50,366 nucleotides of DNA from SLRI01 sp964576715 (GTDB lineage: Bacteria > Pseudomonadota > Alphaproteobacteria > Geminicoccales > Geminicoccaceae), in assembly GCA_964576715.1 (NCBI GenBank), contig CAZNWE010000023.1, positions 1-50,366 on the forward strand, given 5' to 3'. Positions 1 through 8,395 of this stretch are shown in pieces (positions within the stretch are counted from its first letter, which is position 1; the number at the start of each line of letters is the position of its first letter). A program made the translations under genes and the position numbers. The notes under the pieces were generated by a model. That model ran no database searches, was not told the origin of the DNA, and saw nothing but the letters and a program-made list of their open reading frames with translations.

Positions 1-920
1 CCGGTGTTGACGGTGAGCCCGGCGAAGCCGTAGGCGCCGGAGAGGACGCATTGGAGGACGGGGAGGAAGCCCTGGAGATAGAGTTGCTGGTCGAGGGAGG
101 CCGAGATGTAGCCTTGTTCGAGGCCGTCGATGGTGGAGGGTGCGAGGTCGATGCCGCCGACGATGATCTCGCCCGGTTCCTTGCCGGCCTGCTCCATCAC
201 CCGGGCGATCTGGCCGGTGACGCCGCCGTGCTGGGTGCCGAACGCCTTGAGGTCGGGGTTGGATTCGAGGTAGGCGACGAGGATCGGCACGGCCAAGGAG
301 GTGTCGGCATTCACCTCGGGGCTGATCTCGAGATAGTCGACGACCACACCGGCTTCTTCCAGGCCTTCCTTGAGGCCGCGGGTGGATTCGCCGCGCTCGG
401 CCTGGCCCAAGAGGCCGTAGACGAGGGCCTTGTCGCCGGGCTGGAGGTCGCCTTCGCGGACCATCTGCTGGGCGGTGAGGTAGCCGCCGTCATAGAGGAT
501 GACGCCGGCATAGCCCATGCCGCTCGCCCCGTATTGCTGCTGCAGCGAGGAGAGCGGCGTGTTGTTGACGGTCACCCGAATGCCGGCCGCTTGCGCTTGG
601 TCGACGAGGTCCTGGAAGGCGTCGACGCCGGGGTGGCCCATGATGCCGATGCAGTCGGGGGAGGCCGCCATGGCTTCGCGGAACTGCTGGACCATGACGT
701 CGGGTTGCCAGCCCGAGTACTGCTCGACGAGCTCGGCCCCGAGGTGGCGGGCGGCGTCCTTGGCCCCATTGGCGCGCGGCAGGGTGGCGGGGCCGCCCGG
801 GGGGCCGCCCATCTGCATGTAGATGGTCATGCCTTCGCCGAGCAGGGCCTGGGAGGCCGCGGGCTGGGCGATGCCGGCAAGGCCGGCGACGGCGGTTGCG
901 CAGACAAGATGTTTCAGCAT
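1..920 (-). CDS. Sugar ABC transporter substrate-binding protein (3' part outside the window)
   Basis: The minus-strand frame opens with an ATG at 920 preceded by GGGAG nine bases upstream, and runs off the left edge, so the C-terminus is missing. The product starts with a Sec signal peptide (MLKHLVCATAVAGLAG, cleavage near AAS-Q). The mature part reads like a periplasmic binding protein of the ribose/autoinducer-2 type (Peripla_BP_4), with segments such as GIMGHPGVDAFQDL, GIRVTVNNTPLSS and IVGGIDLAPSTIDGL. It lies 20 bp downstream of the permease gene and should deliver a sugar to that importer. The substrate cannot be read from the sequence. Family assignment is firm; the ligand is unknown. 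Confidence 0.85.
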   Translation of the reverse strand, partial: MLKHLVCATAVAGLAGIAQPAASQALLGEGMTIYMQMGGPPGGPATLPRANGAKDAARHLGAELVEQYSGWQPDVMVQQFREAMAASPDCIGIMGHPGVDAFQDLVDQAQAAGIRVTVNNTPLSSLQQQYGASGMGYAGVILYDGGYLTAQQMVREGDLQPGDKALVYGLLGQAERGESTRGLKEGLEEAGVVVDYLEISPEVNADTSLAVPILVAYLESNPDLKAFGTQHGGVTGQIARVMEQAGKEPGEIIVGGIDLAPSTIDGLEQGYISASLDQQLYLQGFLPVLQCVLSGAYGFAGLTVNT

Positions 921-940
921 GGGCGTTCGCTCCCTGATGG

Positions 941-1987
941 TTACCGAGTGTTGCTGCCGCTCCCGCCGAAGCGCTCGGCTCGCTCCAGCCAGAGGTGGAA
1001 GACGACGGCGATGATGAAGATGAGCCCGATCACGACGTCGTTCCAGAAGCCCTGCACCCCGGCGGCGACGATGCCGGCCTGGACCACGAGGACGATGAGG
1101 ATGCCGAAAACGGTGCCGGTGATGCTGCCGGCCCCGCCGTAGATCGAGGTGCCGCCGATGAACACACCGGCCATGGCGAGCAGGAGGAAGCCTTGGCCCT
1201 GGTTGGTGTAGAAAGTGATGTTCTCGGCCGTCAGGAAGACGCCGGAAAGGCCGGAGAGGGCGCCCATCAGCGTGAACAGGCGAATCCGGGTCCTGGCCAC
1301 GTCGATGCCCATGACGCGGGCCACCTCGACATTGTCGCCCAAGAAGAGCAGCGCCTCGCCGAAGCGGTGGCGGTTGAGGATGAACCAGAGGGCGACCGCG
1401 ATGAGCAGCACCCAGACGGCCTGCAGCGGCAGCCAGTCGAAGAGGCGGCCGGTGGTGACCTGCCAAAGCGCGGTGTCGCGCACGCCGCGCAGATTGTAGC
1501 TGAGCCCACCCGCTAGCACGACCGCCACGCCGCGCCAGAGGAAGAGGGTGGCGAGGGTGAGGATGATGGACGGAATGTTGAGCCGGGCGATCAGCACGCC
1601 GTTGAGCCAGCCGGCGGCCGCGCCGACCAGGACGGCGAGCATCGCCCCCGGCCAGATCAGCCAGGCGCGCATCGCGGTCACCGCTTCGGGATCGGCACCA
1701 TCGGCGAGAAAGGCCAGCAGCGGGACCTGGTCGAAGCGGTAGCAGGCGGCGAAGACGAAGCCTGAAAGGGCGATGATCGAGGGGAAGGAGAGGTCGATCT
1801 GCCCGGATGCGATCACCAGCGTCAGGCCGAGTGCGACCAGCAACAGCGGCGCCATGGTGATCAAGAGCGAGACGTAGATCCGGTCGGAGAGGAACGTGCC
1901 GGGGGCCAAGTACATGAAAATCCCGACGACGACGGCGAAGACCAGGATGATCGGCAGGCCCTCGACGCTGTTGAGCCGAGCGAGCAT
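941..1987 (-). CDS. ABC transporter permease, ribose/xylose (RbsC) type
   Basis: A 348-residue inner-membrane protein with about eight to ten hydrophobic segments. It contains the family-typical stretch GLTLVIASGQIDLSFPSIIALSG and a later segment GIDVARTRIRLFTLMGALSGLSG, both characteristic of BPD_transp_2 (RbsC/XylH/FrcC) permeases. The start codon overlaps the stop of the upstream ATPase gene as TGATG, so the two are translationally coupled. The substrate-binding protein follows after 20 bp. A periplasmic loop around residues 90-105 (FLADGADPEAV) looks like a small insertion. Role: translocation pore of a sugar importer; the substrate is not determinable here. Confidence 0.88.
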   Translation of the reverse strand: MLARLNSVEGLPIILVFAVVVGIFMYLAPGTFLSDRIYVSLLITMAPLLLVALGLTLVIASGQIDLSFPSIIALSGFVFAACYRFDQVPLLAFLADGADPEAVTAMRAWLIWPGAMLAVLVGAAAGWLNGVLIARLNIPSIILTLATLFLWRGVAVVLAGGLSYNLRGVRDTALWQVTTGRLFDWLPLQAVWVLLIAVALWFILNRHRFGEALLFLGDNVEVARVMGIDVARTRIRLFTLMGALSGLSGVFLTAENITFYTNQGQGFLLLAMAGVFIGGTSIYGGAGSITGTVFGILIVLVVQAGIVAAGVQGFWNDVVIGLIFIIAVVFHLWLERAERFGGSGSNTR

Positions 1988-2781
1988 CAGGCGACTGCCG
2001 CCTCGCCGGCGCGCTGCAGCTCGAGGAAATATTCGGTGAGCTCCAAGACGCTCAGCTGGTCCCGCATCACCTCGGCGACGATGCGGCCGCGGTCGATGAT
2101 CAGCATGCGGTCCGCCATGGCGTGGACGTGGGCCAGGTTGTGCTCGACATAGAGGCAGGCGCGGCCGGAGGATTTGATCTTCTCGATGAAGGAGAGGACC
2201 TTGCCGACCTCCTTGACGGCCAGGGCCACGGTCGGCTCGTCGAGGATGATGAGGTCGGCGTCGAAATGCATCGCCCGGCCGATGCAGATCCCCTGCCGCT
2301 CGCCACCCGAGAGGTTGCCCGCCGTGGCGTCGACGTCGATGCCGACGCCGCGAAAGCCGATGGCACCCTTCAAGACCTCGTTGGCGAGCGCCTTCTGCCG
2401 CTTGACGTCGATGAAGCCGAAGCGGTTGGTGAGGTTGCGGCCGACGAAGAAGTTGCGCCAGAGCGGCTGCTTGTCGCCGAGGCTTTTCTGCTGGTAGACG
2501 GTCTCGATGCCGTGCGCGTGCGCCTCGCGCACGCCATAGTTGGCAAAGTCGACGGCCCCGCCCTTGATCCGCATGCTGCCGGAGGTGGGGCGCTCGACGC
2601 CGGTCAGGATCTTGATGATGGTCGACTTGCCGGCGCCGTTGTCGCCGATCAGGCCGAGGATCTCGTTCTGGCCGACCGCGAGGTCGACGCCGTCGAGGGC
2701 CTGCACCTTGCCGTAGCGCTTGGTGACGCGCTCCAGTTCGACGACCGGGCGCGCTGTTGTGTCGGTCCCCTCGGGCACCAA
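1987..2781 (-). CDS. ABC transporter ATP-binding protein, sugar importer
   Basis: A single nucleotide-binding domain with Walker A GDNGAGKST, signature LSGGERQ and Walker B LIILDEPT. Most sugar importers of this type have a duplicated ATPase of about 500 residues (RbsA); this one has one domain of about 264 residues, as in FrcA-like systems. The open frame extends upstream to 3594, but that part lies antisense to the glycosidase gene and has no domain. I place the start at TTG (2779-2781), preceded by GGGAGG nine bases upstream; the next codon GTG (2776-2778) is the alternative. First gene of an ATPase-permease-binding protein operon. Confidence 0.88.
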   Translation of the reverse strand: MVPEGTDTTARPVVELERVTKRYGKVQALDGVDLAVGQNEILGLIGDNGAGKSTIIKILTGVERPTSGSMRIKGGAVDFANYGVREAHAHGIETVYQQKSLGDKQPLWRNFFVGRNLTNRFGFIDVKRQKALANEVLKGAIGFRGVGIDVDATAGNLSGGERQGICIGRAMHFDADLIILDEPTVALAVKEVGKVLSFIEKIKSSGRACLYVEHNLAHVHAMADRMLIIDRGRIVAEVMRDQLSVLELTEYFLELQRAGEAAVA

Positions 2782-2884
2782 GGTGCCGTGCCTCCCTCTC
2801 CGACGCGTTTTCCGACGGAGCTTGGCGGCTCCGGCCCGGGCGGTCAAGCTCGGCCCGCGAACGGGTCGGAGTGGGAGGCCGTGC

Positions 2885-4234
2885 CTAGTCGACGGTGCCG
2901 GGCAGCAGGGCGCGATCGCCCAGCGTCGGCCGGTCGGCGCCGCGGCGTTGGCCGAAGATCGGTCGTGCCGCGGGTGGCGGCGCGGCCTCGGGGCCGGCTG
3001 GTGGTTCGGTCGACGTTGTGCCAGGGCTGGCTGGGGCGCCGCCGCTGAGCTCGCGCAGTCTGGCCTGACGCCAGGCGATGCTCGGTTGCGGCAAGGCTGG
3101 CCGCGCTGCGGGCGGGAGCGAGGTGTCGACTGCCGCCGCCGGCTCGGCGGGTGGCATCGATGCGGGCTGCGGCGGCGTCGCCGGGGTGGCGAGTTGCGGC
3201 ACGCGGTCGGTCGTCGCCGAGGCAGTGGGTTGCGGCTGCTCGGTTGCGGGCGGCGTTGCCGCAACCGGCTCGCTCGCGCCGGCCGGCCCTGGCCCAGTGA
3301 CACCCGCCTGCCCGGGCGCTTCCTGGCCATGCGGTGCCTTCTGGTAGAGCCGGACATAGTCGATCTCGACCTCGCCCGGCCAGGGCGTGTTGCCGGTCGG
3401 CATGCCGGCCCAGTTGCCACCGACCTCCCAGGAGACGAGGAAATAGAGGCGGTCGTCGCCGAAGAGATTGCCGTGCTCGCGGACCACCTTGCCGTCGACG
3501 ATCCAGCGCATCCGCTCCGCCGTCCATTCGAAGCCGAAGACGTGCCACCCGGTGGCACCGTTCGGTGCCGTATAGGACGACATCTCGGGGGCATTGCCGG
3601 CCTTGCGGTGGCTATTGGCGTGGAACCTGGCGGGATCGAGGCCGACCACCTCGAGCATGTCGATCTCCGGCGGCCACTGGTGCGCGTCGCTCAGCAGCCA
3701 GACGGCGAGGTGCAGGCCGTCACCAAGTCGGTTGATGCGCAGGCGGGTCTCCCAATAGCCGAAATGCTGCGCCGGCTGGCGCTCGCCGCTGATCATCGCG
3801 GCGATGAAGGGAAAGCCGCTGGTCCTGGCCCGCCCGGCACTGCCGAGCGGATAGGCGCGAAGCTTGAGCGTGCCGGTCGAGACCTCGTGGAGATAGGGCC
3901 CGGCGCCCCAGCGGCCCTCGCGCCCCAGCATGGCACCGGCGGTGAGGCCGCCCTCCAGCATCTCGTCATCGGCGTACTTGGCGGCCTGATCGTTATTGCC
4001 GGCGAGATGGCGGACGTTCCAGCTCCACCAGTAGGGCAACCAGGCGTTCGCCCGGTCGCCCAGGTGCAGTGCCTCGAACTCGTCGCTCCAGACGAGACGG
4101 TAATCGGCAGGCGGCTGCGTGCCGGCTGCCGCATCACGCGGCGGCGAGCCGAGGCCGATCGCCACGCAAGGAAACGCCAGGAGCAACGCTGTCCACTTCA
4201 AGGTCTTCAACGCCCGGTATCGGCTCAACTGCAT
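2885..4234 (-). CDS. Secreted glycoside hydrolase family 16 protein with disordered C-terminal tail
   Basis: A 449-residue protein with an N-terminal hydrophobic signal (residues 12-28). Residues about 44-290 form a GH16 jelly-roll domain: VWSDEF near the start, WETRLR, and the catalytic motif EIDMLE (Glu190 nucleophile, Asp192, Glu195 acid/base), followed by the usual WHVFGFEWT and IDYVRLYQK segments. GH16 enzymes cleave beta-1,3/1,4-glucans or galactans, or remodel exopolysaccharides (ExoK-like); which applies here is open. Residues about 295-449 are Pro/Ala/Thr/Gln-rich and probably disordered. The gene lies about 100 bp upstream of, and in line with, the sugar ABC importer, which could take up its products (inference). 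Confidence 0.88.
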   Translation of the reverse strand: MQLSRYRALKTLKWTALLLAFPCVAIGLGSPPRDAAAGTQPPADYRLVWSDEFEALHLGDRANAWLPYWWSWNVRHLAGNNDQAAKYADDEMLEGGLTAGAMLGREGRWGAGPYLHEVSTGTLKLRAYPLGSAGRARTSGFPFIAAMISGERQPAQHFGYWETRLRINRLGDGLHLAVWLLSDAHQWPPEIDMLEVVGLDPARFHANSHRKAGNAPEMSSYTAPNGATGWHVFGFEWTAERMRWIVDGKVVREHGNLFGDDRLYFLVSWEVGGNWAGMPTGNTPWPGEVEIDYVRLYQKAPHGQEAPGQAGVTGPGPAGASEPVAATPPATEQPQPTASATTDRVPQLATPATPPQPASMPPAEPAAAVDTSLPPAARPALPQPSIAWRQARLRELSGGAPASPGTTSTEPPAGPEAAPPPAARPIFGQRRGADRPTLGDRALLPGTVD

Positions 4235-4337
4235 GGTTTTTTCCCTGCCGGCAAAGCTGCGGGCAAAGCTCTACGACTTACGATTGGCCGGGTTCTTCGC
4301 CACACGCAACATCAATTTGCGGTCGGCGCCGGTCGTT

Positions 4338-4829
4338 TCACCCGCCGGCGGCGGCCTGCAGTCGGGCGATCCAGTCCTCGAGGCGGGCGCGGTTGACACC
4401 CATGTCGCTATAGCCGAGCTCGGCGCGCGAGTAGGCGGCGAAGCTGCTGCGACCGTCGGGCAGCGGCAGCACGCGCACGACGATGGTGTCGACGAAGCGA
4501 AGGAGACGCGAGCGCTGCTCGGCATGGATCAGCAGTGCTTCGGTGTCGGTCGCGAGGATCTGCGTCCGCGGGCTCGTGCCGACCACCTCCTGCCAGAGCT
4601 GCAGCTGCTGCCCGGGTGGCAGGTCGAGCTGCGGCGCCGTCCGGTCGCGCGCCGCCGCACAGCGGCCCTCCGGGCAAACGAGGAAGTCGTTGGGGCGGCC
4701 GGTCCGCTCGAGGGTCAAGGGATCGAGGGCGAGGCGCTCGGCGAGTGGTGCTGTGCCGAGCCCGCAGGCCTGCAGCAGGGTTACGAGCACGAGAACCGCC
4801 GAATGGCGACCGACCACAGCACGACGCAT
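4338..4829 (-). CDS. DUF1499 family lipoprotein
   Basis: About 163 residues. The N-terminus is a lipoprotein signal with lipobox LLQAC (Cys22), so the protein should be anchored to a membrane from the periplasmic side. The rest matches DUF1499, best seen at the C-terminus in RSSFAAYSRAELGYSDMGVN followed by RLEDWIARL. The function of the family is unknown. I chose the ATG at 4829; a GTG two codons earlier (4835) is equally open and neither has a strong ribosome-binding site. It lies alone between the GH16 gene and purK, with about 100-160 bp on each side. Confidence 0.75.
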   Translation of the reverse strand: MRRAVVGRHSAVLVLVTLLQACGLGTAPLAERLALDPLTLERTGRPNDFLVCPEGRCAAARDRTAPQLDLPPGQQLQLWQEVVGTSPRTQILATDTEALLIHAEQRSRLLRFVDTIVVRVLPLPDGRSSFAAYSRAELGYSDMGVNRARLEDWIARLQAAAGG

Positions 4830-4991
4830 CAACACTCACTGGCAGGCGGGGACGGGACGACGCTTCCATAGGTCGACGGTGGCGTCACGACAAGGGCGAC
4901 CGCCGCGCGACCGCGACGGTCGGAACGGGTGCCCGTGCAGCCCCGAGCTTCGCCGCACCGGCTCGATGATCGCCGCCACCGCCGACCGCCC

Positions 4992-6062
4992 CTAGCCGTC
5001 GCGCAGCAGCCGTGTCACGTGGCCCATCTTGCGGCCGGGCCGGGCCGCGTGCTTGCCGTAGAGGTGCAGCCGCGCGCCGGGCTCGGCCAGGAGTGCCGGC
5101 CATTGCTGCTGATCGTCGCCGAGCAGGTTGCGCATCACCGCAACGCCCAGCGGCGTCGGATCGCCGAGCGGCAGGTCGCAGATGGCGCGGACGAGTTGCT
5201 CGAACTGGCTCACCGCCGCCGCATCGATGCTCCAGTGGCCCGAGTTGTGGGGCCGCGGTGCCAGCTCGTTGACCACGAGGCTGCCATCTGCGCCGAGGAA
5301 CAGCTCGACCGCGAGCAGTCCCTCGAGGTCGAGTGCCGCGGCGATCCGCTCGGCAATCGCCACCGCCGCCGTCGCCACCGCTTCCGGGAGCGCCGCCGGT
5401 GCCCTGGTCTCGATCAGGATCTGTTCGGCATGGCGGTTCTCGACCGGCGGAAAGCTCCTGACGGCGCCGCTTGGCGAGCGCGCGGTGATCACCGAGAGTT
5501 CGCGCTCGAAGCGCACGAAACCCTCGAGCAGCGCTGGCGCACCGGCGAGCGAAGCCACCGCCTCGGGCAGCCTGGTCGCGGCGTCGATCGGCACCTGGCC
5601 CTTACCGTCGTAGCCGAGCCGCCGGGTCTTGAGGATCGCCTCGGGCCCCAAGGCGCGATACGCCGCCACGAGTCCGGCGAGGTCGTCCACGGCGGCGAAG
5701 GGGGCGGTGGCGATGCCGAGGCTGCGGATGAAGCGCTTCTCGGCCAGCCTGTCCTGGGTGACCTCGAGCACGCCGGCACCGGGCCGGGTCGGGCGTCGGG
5801 CGGCGATGCGCTGCAGGGCGCCGACCGGGACGTTCTCCCATTCGATGGTCACCACCTCGACCAGTGCCGTGAGCGCGCGGATGGCGCCGGGATCGGCGTA
5901 GTCGGCCCGCAGGTGGCGCCAGGCGACATCGGCTGCCGGCGGCGCTGCTTCCGGCGCCAGGATCACCGAGCGATAGCCGAGCCTGGCGGCAGCAAGGGCG
6001 GTCATCCGGCCGAGCTGGCCGCCGCCGAGAATGCCGATGGCGGTACCCGGGGGAATGGTCAA
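4992..6062 (-). CDS. purK: 5-(carboxyamino)imidazole ribonucleotide synthase
   Basis: A 356-residue ATP-grasp enzyme. The N-terminal segment IGILGGGQLGRM is diagnostic for PurK. ATP-grasp elements follow: EWENVPV, AILKTRRLGYDGKGQ, VERELSVI-like FERELSVI, and the C-terminal ELAPRPHNSGHWSIDA where substrate and metal bind. It makes N5-carboxyaminoimidazole ribonucleotide from AIR, bicarbonate and ATP in purine synthesis. The start overlaps the stop of purE by four bases (ATGA), so the two are translationally coupled. Length is normal for the family. Confidence 0.96.
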   Translation of the reverse strand: MTIPPGTAIGILGGGQLGRMTALAAARLGYRSVILAPEAAPPAADVAWRHLRADYADPGAIRALTALVEVVTIEWENVPVGALQRIAARRPTRPGAGVLEVTQDRLAEKRFIRSLGIATAPFAAVDDLAGLVAAYRALGPEAILKTRRLGYDGKGQVPIDAATRLPEAVASLAGAPALLEGFVRFERELSVITARSPSGAVRSFPPVENRHAEQILIETRAPAALPEAVATAAVAIAERIAAALDLEGLLAVELFLGADGSLVVNELAPRPHNSGHWSIDAAAVSQFEQLVRAICDLPLGDPTPLGVAVMRNLLGDDQQQWPALLAEPGARLHLYGKHAARPGRKMGHVTRLLRDG

Positions 6063-6577
6063 GGCGGGCTGCCGGCATCAGCGGTCGCTGCCGGCGCCTC
6101 GGCGACCGCGGCGCTGCGGGCGGCGCGCCAGGCGTCGAGCCGGGCGGCGAGGTCGACATCCGCAAGCGCCAGGATGGAAGCCGCCATGAGCCCGGCATTG
6201 GTGGCCCCGGCGGTGCCGATGGCGAGCGTGCCGACCGGCACGCCGGCCGGCATCTGGACGATCGACAATAGACTGTCGAGACCGGAGAGAGCCCGGCTAT
6301 GGACCGGCACGCCGAGCACCGGCAGCGGCGTCAGTGCGGCGATCATGCCGGGCAGGTGGGCAGCGCCGCCGGCACCCGCGACGATCACCTGAAACCCCGC
6401 CTCGCGCGCCCCGCGGGCGAAGCCGTAGAGCCGCTCCGGGGTACGATGCGCCGAGACGATCCGGGCCGCATAGCCGACCGCCAGCGCGTCGAGCACCGCA
6501 GCTGCGGCCTGCATGGTGGGCCAGTCGGACTGACTGCCCATTACGATGGCGACCGGCGGCTTGGCGACAGCTGACAT
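6059..6577 (-). CDS. purE: N5-carboxyaminoimidazole ribonucleotide mutase
   Basis: A 172-residue class I PurE with the signatures GSQSDWPTM, SAHRTPERLY and AGAGGAAHLPGM, which form the nucleotide-binding site and carry the catalytic His. It converts the PurK product to CAIR. The gene overlaps purK by four bases and begins 18 bp after the csrA stop codon, so a csrA-purE-purK transcript is likely. The last 20 residues are an Ala-rich extension of no obvious function. Confidence 0.96.
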   Translation of the reverse strand: MSAVAKPPVAIVMGSQSDWPTMQAAAAVLDALAVGYAARIVSAHRTPERLYGFARGAREAGFQVIVAGAGGAAHLPGMIAALTPLPVLGVPVHSRALSGLDSLLSIVQMPAGVPVGTLAIGTAGATNAGLMAASILALADVDLAARLDAWRAARSAAVAEAPAATADAGSPP

Positions 6578-6595
6578 CGACGGCCGACTTCGTGC

Positions 6596-6919
6596 TCACT
6601 CGTCCCCGGACTGGCGCAGCGACCGGGGCTGGGACCGGGGCAGGGACTGGGACTTGGACTGGGACTGGCGCTCGGGCCGGGGCACGGCGACGGCAGGGCG
6701 GTTCGGCCCGACCACGTCGCGCAGCGCCTCGATGCTGGCCTGCGCCGCCGCCTCGTTCTCCGCCTTGATCTGCAAGAACACCTCCTCGCGCAGCACGGTG
6801 GCGTCGGCGGGAAAGGTGAAGCCGAGCTTGACCGTCTTGCCCTTGAGTTCGACCACCCGCACCTCGATCGCGTTATTGATGATGACGGCCTCGCCCGGTC
6901 GCCTCGTCAGGTAGAGCAT
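6596..6919 (-). CDS. csrA: CsrA-type RNA-binding regulator with repeat-rich C-terminal tail
   Basis: The N-terminal 60 residues are a complete CsrA domain: MLYLTRRPGEAV at the start with Leu4, Arg6 and Arg7, and VLREEVF with Arg44, the positions that contact GGA-containing RNA loops in E. coli CsrA. GGAGG lies eight bases before the ATG. E. coli CsrA has 61 residues; this one has 107. The extra residues 61-107 are Pro/Arg/Ser/Gln-rich, ending with a QSQSKSQS-type low-complexity run encoded by degenerate 6-bp repeats. It is followed after 18 bp by purE. The usual flagellar or alaS neighbours of csrA are not present here. Confidence 0.93.
   Translation of the reverse strand: MLYLTRRPGEAVIINNAIEVRVVELKGKTVKLGFTFPADATVLREEVFLQIKAENEAAAQASIEALRDVVGPNRPAVAVPRPERQSQSKSQSLPRSQPRSLRQSGDE
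6621..6672. repeat. Degenerate hexanucleotide repeats in the csrA tail
   Basis: On the plus strand the words GGGACT, GGGACC and GGGACTT recur every six or so bases through this stretch. They encode the Ser/Gln/Pro/Arg run at the C-terminus of CsrA. A 6-bp unit changes tail length without shifting the frame. Confidence 0.7.
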
Positions 6920-7041
6920 GCTGGCCTCCAGCTAGCGTCGAACGCTGGTGCACCGGTGGTAACAGAGCCCGGCGGCGTTGCCTAGCAGGCCAGCGGTTCG
7001 ACGCCGGACCCGAGGCGCCGGACTTGGGCGCCGGACCCGGT

Positions 7042-8394
7042 TCAGCGTTCGCGCAGGGCTTCGTCGCGGGCCTTCAAGATCGGCTTCAACAGGTAGTCGA
7101 GGACGGTCTTCTCGCCGGTGATGACGTCGATCTGGGCGGTCATGCCCGGAATGATCTCGAGCGGCTCGGCGGCGGTGCCGAGTGCCGTCTCGTCGGTCCG
7201 CACCCGGACCCGGTAGAAGCTCTCGCCGCGCTCGTCGGTGATCGTATCCGCGCTGATCTGCTCGACCCGGCCCTCGAGCCCGCCGAAGATCGAGAAATCG
7301 TAGGCGGTGATCTTGACCATCGCCGGCAGATCGGGGCGCAGGAAGGCGATGTCGGCCGGCCGCACCCGGGCCTCGACCAGGAGCGTGTCGTCCAAGGGCG
7401 TGATCTCGAGAATCGGATCGCCCGGCTGGATGACGCCGCCGATGGTGTTGAACTTCAGCTCCTTGATGGTGCCGCGCACCGGCGAGCGCACCTCGGTGCG
7501 CCGCACCCGATCCTCGCCGGCGGCGATCACCTCGGTTAGGCCGGCACGCTCGGCCTTGAGCATGCTCATCTCGCGGTGCGCCTCGCTGCGGAAATTGCTC
7601 CGGGCATTGTCGATCCGCTCGGCCGCCTCCTCGATCGCGGTGCGAACGCGCTGGATCGAGAGCCGCGTCTGCTCGAGCTCGCCCGAGAGGTCGTTCACCG
7701 AACGCTGCAGTTGCAGATACTCGGACTGGCTGACGATCCGCTGCCGGGCGAGGGGGGCGAGGATGTCCAGCTCCTCACGGGCGAGACGCAATGATTCGGC
7801 GTATTGCCGCTGGCGGGTCTCGAGCTCGGCCAGCTCCTGCTCGCGCTGCTCGCGCTGTCGGCTGAGGATCTCGATCTCGCTCGCCAGCGCCTGCTGCCGC
7901 GACCGGAAGTAGTCGGTCTCGGCGGCGACGAGGGCGGGAGCGGCGACCCTGACTTCCTCGGAGAAGTCGGGCTCGCCGCCGGCGACCTCGGCCTCGAGCC
8001 GAGCCAGCGCCGCCTCGACCGCGAGGTAGCGCGAGCGCCGCTCGCGGAAATCCGAGGCGGCGCGGATATTGTCGATCCGCATCAGCACCTGGCCGGGCTC
8101 GACCACCTCGCCTTCGCGCACCAGGATCTCGGCGACGATGCCGCCTTCCAGGTTCTGCACCACCTGGGTCTGCCGCGACGGAATCACCCGCCCCTCGCCA
8201 CGCGTCACCTCCTCGAGCGTCGCCCAGCTCGCCCAGGCGAAGAAGGTCACGAAGAAGGCGACGATGGCGAACAGGAAGAGGTGGGTCAGCCCTTTCGGCC
8301 GCAGATCCTCCACCGCGTAGCCGCTGACCGCCGCTGCCGCCACCAGCGGATCGCGGCTCGGCAGCGTCTGCGATTCGCGCCGTGCCTGGAGCAT
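7042..8394 (-). CDS. Type I secretion membrane-fusion (adaptor) protein, HlyD family
   Basis: A 450-residue adaptor. One membrane helix (about residues 41-62, LFLFAIVAFFVTFFAWASW) is followed by EVTRGEGRVIPSRQTQVVQNLEGGIV, the classic HlyD/LapC start of the lipoyl half-motif. A long alpha-helical hairpin rich in Glu/Arg/Gln follows (about 130-290), then the second lipoyl half and the beta-barrel (GGVIQPGDPILEITPLDDTLLVEARV, YRVRVRTD). The ATG at 8394 is one base after the exporter stop codon; an upstream in-frame start at 8445 lies inside the exporter gene and is not needed. It bridges the ABC exporter and the TolC-type channel across the periplasm. Confidence 0.94.
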   Translation of the reverse strand: MLQARRESQTLPSRDPLVAAAAVSGYAVEDLRPKGLTHLFLFAIVAFFVTFFAWASWATLEEVTRGEGRVIPSRQTQVVQNLEGGIVAEILVREGEVVEPGQVLMRIDNIRAASDFRERRSRYLAVEAALARLEAEVAGGEPDFSEEVRVAAPALVAAETDYFRSRQQALASEIEILSRQREQREQELAELETRQRQYAESLRLAREELDILAPLARQRIVSQSEYLQLQRSVNDLSGELEQTRLSIQRVRTAIEEAAERIDNARSNFRSEAHREMSMLKAERAGLTEVIAAGEDRVRRTEVRSPVRGTIKELKFNTIGGVIQPGDPILEITPLDDTLLVEARVRPADIAFLRPDLPAMVKITAYDFSIFGGLEGRVEQISADTITDERGESFYRVRVRTDETALGTAAEPLEIIPGMTAQIDVITGEKTVLDYLLKPILKARDEALRER

Positions 8395-8395
8395 C

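Noticed and set aside
51..1142. Long plus-strand open frame at the left edge
   Set aside because: It is antisense to the binding-protein gene; high GC keeps the opposite strand open, and the product has no domain.
2782..3594. N-terminal extension of the sugar ABC ATPase
   Set aside because: The open frame runs antisense through the GH16 gene, is Arg/Pro-rich without any domain, and a start with a good Shine-Dalgarno exists at 2781.
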